A stretch of 64,000 nt of DNA from positions 992,001-1,056,000 of the forward strand of contig JADJSK010000001.1 of assembly GCA_016711705.1 (NCBI GenBank). The letters run 5' to 3'. Position numbers and translations under genes: made by a program. The notes under the pieces are model-generated. The model was not told where the DNA came from, did not search any database, and saw nothing but the letters and a program-made list of their open reading frames with translations. This DNA comes from Candidatus Brachybacter algidus (GTDB lineage: Bacteria > Bacteroidota > Bacteroidia > Chitinophagales > Saprospiraceae). Shown piece by piece: positions 62,300 to 64,000 of the stretch (position 1 is the stretch's first letter; every line of letters begins with the position of its first letter).

Positions 62300-63355
62300 A
62301 TGCAGGAGATATCAAAGTCGATAAAATCATTTAAACTTAATCAAGATACAGGTTTAAATTTTAAAAGTACAGATAAAATTTTAGTCAATTATCTAAAAAC
62401 AAGAACCAAACATTTTAAATTTTTACTAGTACAATACAAGGCACTAATAGCTTTCAAGACACTTGTTACTGCATTCTTATTGCTATTGGGGGTATACCTA
62501 CTAGTCGATCAACAATTAAATATTGGAGAATTTATAGCAGCTGAAATTGTTATTTTAAGTATTATCGCATCGGTAGAAATACTGATAAAAAATTTAGATT
62601 CGGTATTTGACGTTTTGACATCACTTGAAAAATTATCAAATGTAACTGAAGGTAATTCAGAAGAAAATGGTAAATTATTAATCAGTGAAAATAAGATTTC
62701 AATAGAGTTAGTCGATTTTAGCTTTACTTATCCAAACTCCAAACCAATTTTAAAAAATATTAATATCAAAATACCTCCCAATTCCACAGTTTGTATACTT
62801 GGTGAAGAAAATAGCGGAAAATCAACACTCCTAAATATTCTTAGCAGAAACTACTTGCATTTTACGGGAAATTTCTTGATTAACAATATTCCTGCAAATA
62901 ATTATGATTTAGAATCATTCCGTAAAAAAACAGGAATTTATTTTAATGAATATGAAATTTTTTCAGGAACGGTGCTTGAGAATATCAATATGGGAAAAAG
63001 TCATATAACACCTGAAAGCATCATTGATATAGCAAAAGAATTGGGCTTTGAAAGCTTTCTCCAAAACTTAACCATGGGTTTTCAGACACCAATAGACGCA
63101 AATGGAAAGCGCTTGCCAAAGAATATTTCTCAAAAAATTATATTATTGCGGGCATTGGTACATCGACCTAATCTATTGATAATGGAGGAACCATGGCTAG
63201 GATTAAAAAAACAATTTCAACAAAAAATGATAGATTATTTGTTAAAAAAACCTTCAGATAATACAGTAATTGTCACTAGCAATGATCAAGCATTTGCAAG
63301 TAAATGTGATTATCGGTTTGAATTGAAAGATGGAAAACTAGAAAAATTACCTTAA
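62300..63355 (+). CDS. ABC exporter, C-terminal part with degenerate ATPase domain
   Basis: 351 residues from ATG 62300, in the same frame as the N-terminal part. Last membrane helices lie at about 50-95. The ATPase domain has a usable Walker A (GEENSGKST, 168-176) and a Walker B-like LLIMEEPW (292-299) with Glu. The signature LSGGQ is replaced by LPKNI (272-276) and the H-loop His by Asn (TSND, N328). Such a half should hydrolyse ATP poorly, unless a partner completes the site. An HlyD-type adaptor follows 1 bp downstream, so the pair resembles a type I-like exporter. Confidence 0.75.
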   Translation: MQEISKSIKSFKLNQDTGLNFKSTDKILVNYLKTRTKHFKFLLVQYKALIAFKTLVTAFLLLLGVYLLVDQQLNIGEFIAAEIVILSIIASVEILIKNLDSVFDVLTSLEKLSNVTEGNSEENGKLLISENKISIELVDFSFTYPNSKPILKNINIKIPPNSTVCILGEENSGKSTLLNILSRNYLHFTGNFLINNIPANNYDLESFRKKTGIYFNEYEIFSGTVLENINMGKSHITPESIIDIAKELGFESFLQNLTMGFQTPIDANGKRLPKNISQKIILLRALVHRPNLLIMEEPWLGLKKQFQQKMIDYLLKKPSDNTVIVTSNDQAFASKCDYRFELKDGKLEKLP

Positions 63356-63356
63356 A

Positions 63357-64000
63357 ATGAAAGATAAAATAGAATTAGAAGCATTCGTAAATATCTACCA
63401 AGGCAACAAAAAAAGTAAAGTCAAATATTGGTTTTATGGAATAATGATATTTTTAATCGCCTTTTTATTTCTTCCATGGACACAAAACATCAAGGCCAAT
63501 GGGGACATTACGACTTTGTATCAAGAACAACGACCTCAGGATATCAATTCTCCAATACCCGGTAAAATTGTAAAATGGTATGTAAAGGAGGGCGATTTTG
63601 TAAAGAAAGGTGATACAATTTTGCAAATATCTGAGGTTAAAGAAGATTATCTTGACCCAAATTTGGTAGGCAGAACACAGGAACAAGTAGAAGCTAAGAA
63701 AGGTGCCATTAATTATTATGAAGAAAAAGTAGTTACCACAGGATCACAAATCTCTGCTCTTAAGCAAGCAAGAGATTTGAAAATTGAACAACTTAATAAC
63801 AAGATAGCTCAGCTTCAAAATAAACTAACCGCTGAAAGTGCAGAGCTTTCTGCTGCCGAAAATGAATTTGCGCTTGTCGAAGACCAATATATTCGTCAGC
63901 AAAAAATGTATAAAGAAGGGCTAGTCTCGCAAACACAGTTGCAGCAGCGTAATTTGTCTTTTCAAAACGCTCAGGCAAAAAAAATTATGCTGGAGAACAA
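63357..64000 (+). CDS. HlyD-family adaptor, 3' truncated by window end
   Basis: The ATG at 63357 is 1 bp after the ABC stop, and the frame is open to the last base. One membrane helix lies at about 25-42 (WFYGIMIFLIAFLFLPWTQ). A lipoyl-like half reads SPIPGKIVKWYVKEGDFVKK, GDTILQIS. A long coiled coil follows (QARDLKIEQLNNKIAQLQNK). HlyD proteins bridge an inner-membrane ABC transporter and an outer-membrane channel. Confidence 0.85.
   Translation, partial: MKDKIELEAFVNIYQGNKKSKVKYWFYGIMIFLIAFLFLPWTQNIKANGDITTLYQEQRPQDINSPIPGKIVKWYVKEGDFVKKGDTILQISEVKEDYLDPNLVGRTQEQVEAKKGAINYYEEKVVTTGSQISALKQARDLKIEQLNNKIAQLQNKLTAESAELSAAENEFALVEDQYIRQQKMYKEGLVSQTQLQQRNLSFQNAQAKKIMLEN

Overview
The window is AT-rich DNA from a member of the Bacteroidota, most likely a Saprospiraceae or Chitinophagales relative. 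The evidence is six large secreted proteins that end in type IX secretion (T9SS) sorting domains, a giant HYR/Ig-like repeat protein of the SprB kind, absence of clear Shine-Dalgarno sites, and a promoter of the Bacteroidota form TAnnTTTG. No rRNA, tRNA, CRISPR array or transposase gene was seen.

Layout. 1-4.2 kb: the end of a helicase-nuclease, a DUF1493 protein with a stop-interrupted partner, a GxxExxY nuclease-fold gene bracketed by palindromic repeats, a SLOG-fold protein and a YefM-YoeB toxin-antitoxin pair with its operator. 4.2-7.3 kb: a glutamate-synthase-like flavoprotein, an Rnk-like regulator, and a tandem array of the same palindromic repeat. 7.5-13.1 kb: a membrane/sensor-kinase operon (kinase frameshifted), a secreted GH53 galactanase, an MFS carrier and an acetyltransferase. 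13.4-20.1 kb: T9SS FG-GAP protein, TIGR03643-DUF2256-YcxB cluster, secreted HIUase-like protein, T9SS polyesterase-like hydrolase, DUF2024/YggS operon and a VTT-like membrane protein. 20.6-37.8 kb: G8/beta-helix protein (frameshifted), beta-helix protein with an AraC regulator, and on the minus strand a giant adhesin of about 3000 residues now in three pieces. 38.7-49.3 kb: metal homeostasis block with OmpR-type regulator and kinase, VIT/CCC1 transporter, CzcA-type RND pump fused to a TolC-like domain, its adaptor and a small membrane protein. 50.2-57.5 kb: a tiny basic protein with a strong terminator, a second beta-helix/AraC pair, a Crp-like regulator, hydrolase and DUF6624-like protein. 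57.5-64 kb: LysR regulator divergent from NADP isocitrate dehydrogenase, followed by tightly coupled small unknown genes, a DUF6671 protein, a split and degenerate ABC exporter and the start of an HlyD adaptor.

The strongest new signals are: (1) the palindromic repeat family of roughly 100 bp that brackets the GxxExxY gene and also forms an alternating tandem array; (2) a 24-bp two-turn direct-repeat motif shared, at an identical 29-bp offset from a promoter element, by the response-regulator gene and the RND pump operon, which defines a likely regulon; (3) a 40-bp dispersed element and a 16-bp core motif recurring in intergenic DNA; (4) the icd-linked cassette of small paralogous proteins. 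Four reading-frame shifts and one in-frame stop interrupt otherwise intact large genes, so part of the apparent gene decay may be sequencing error.
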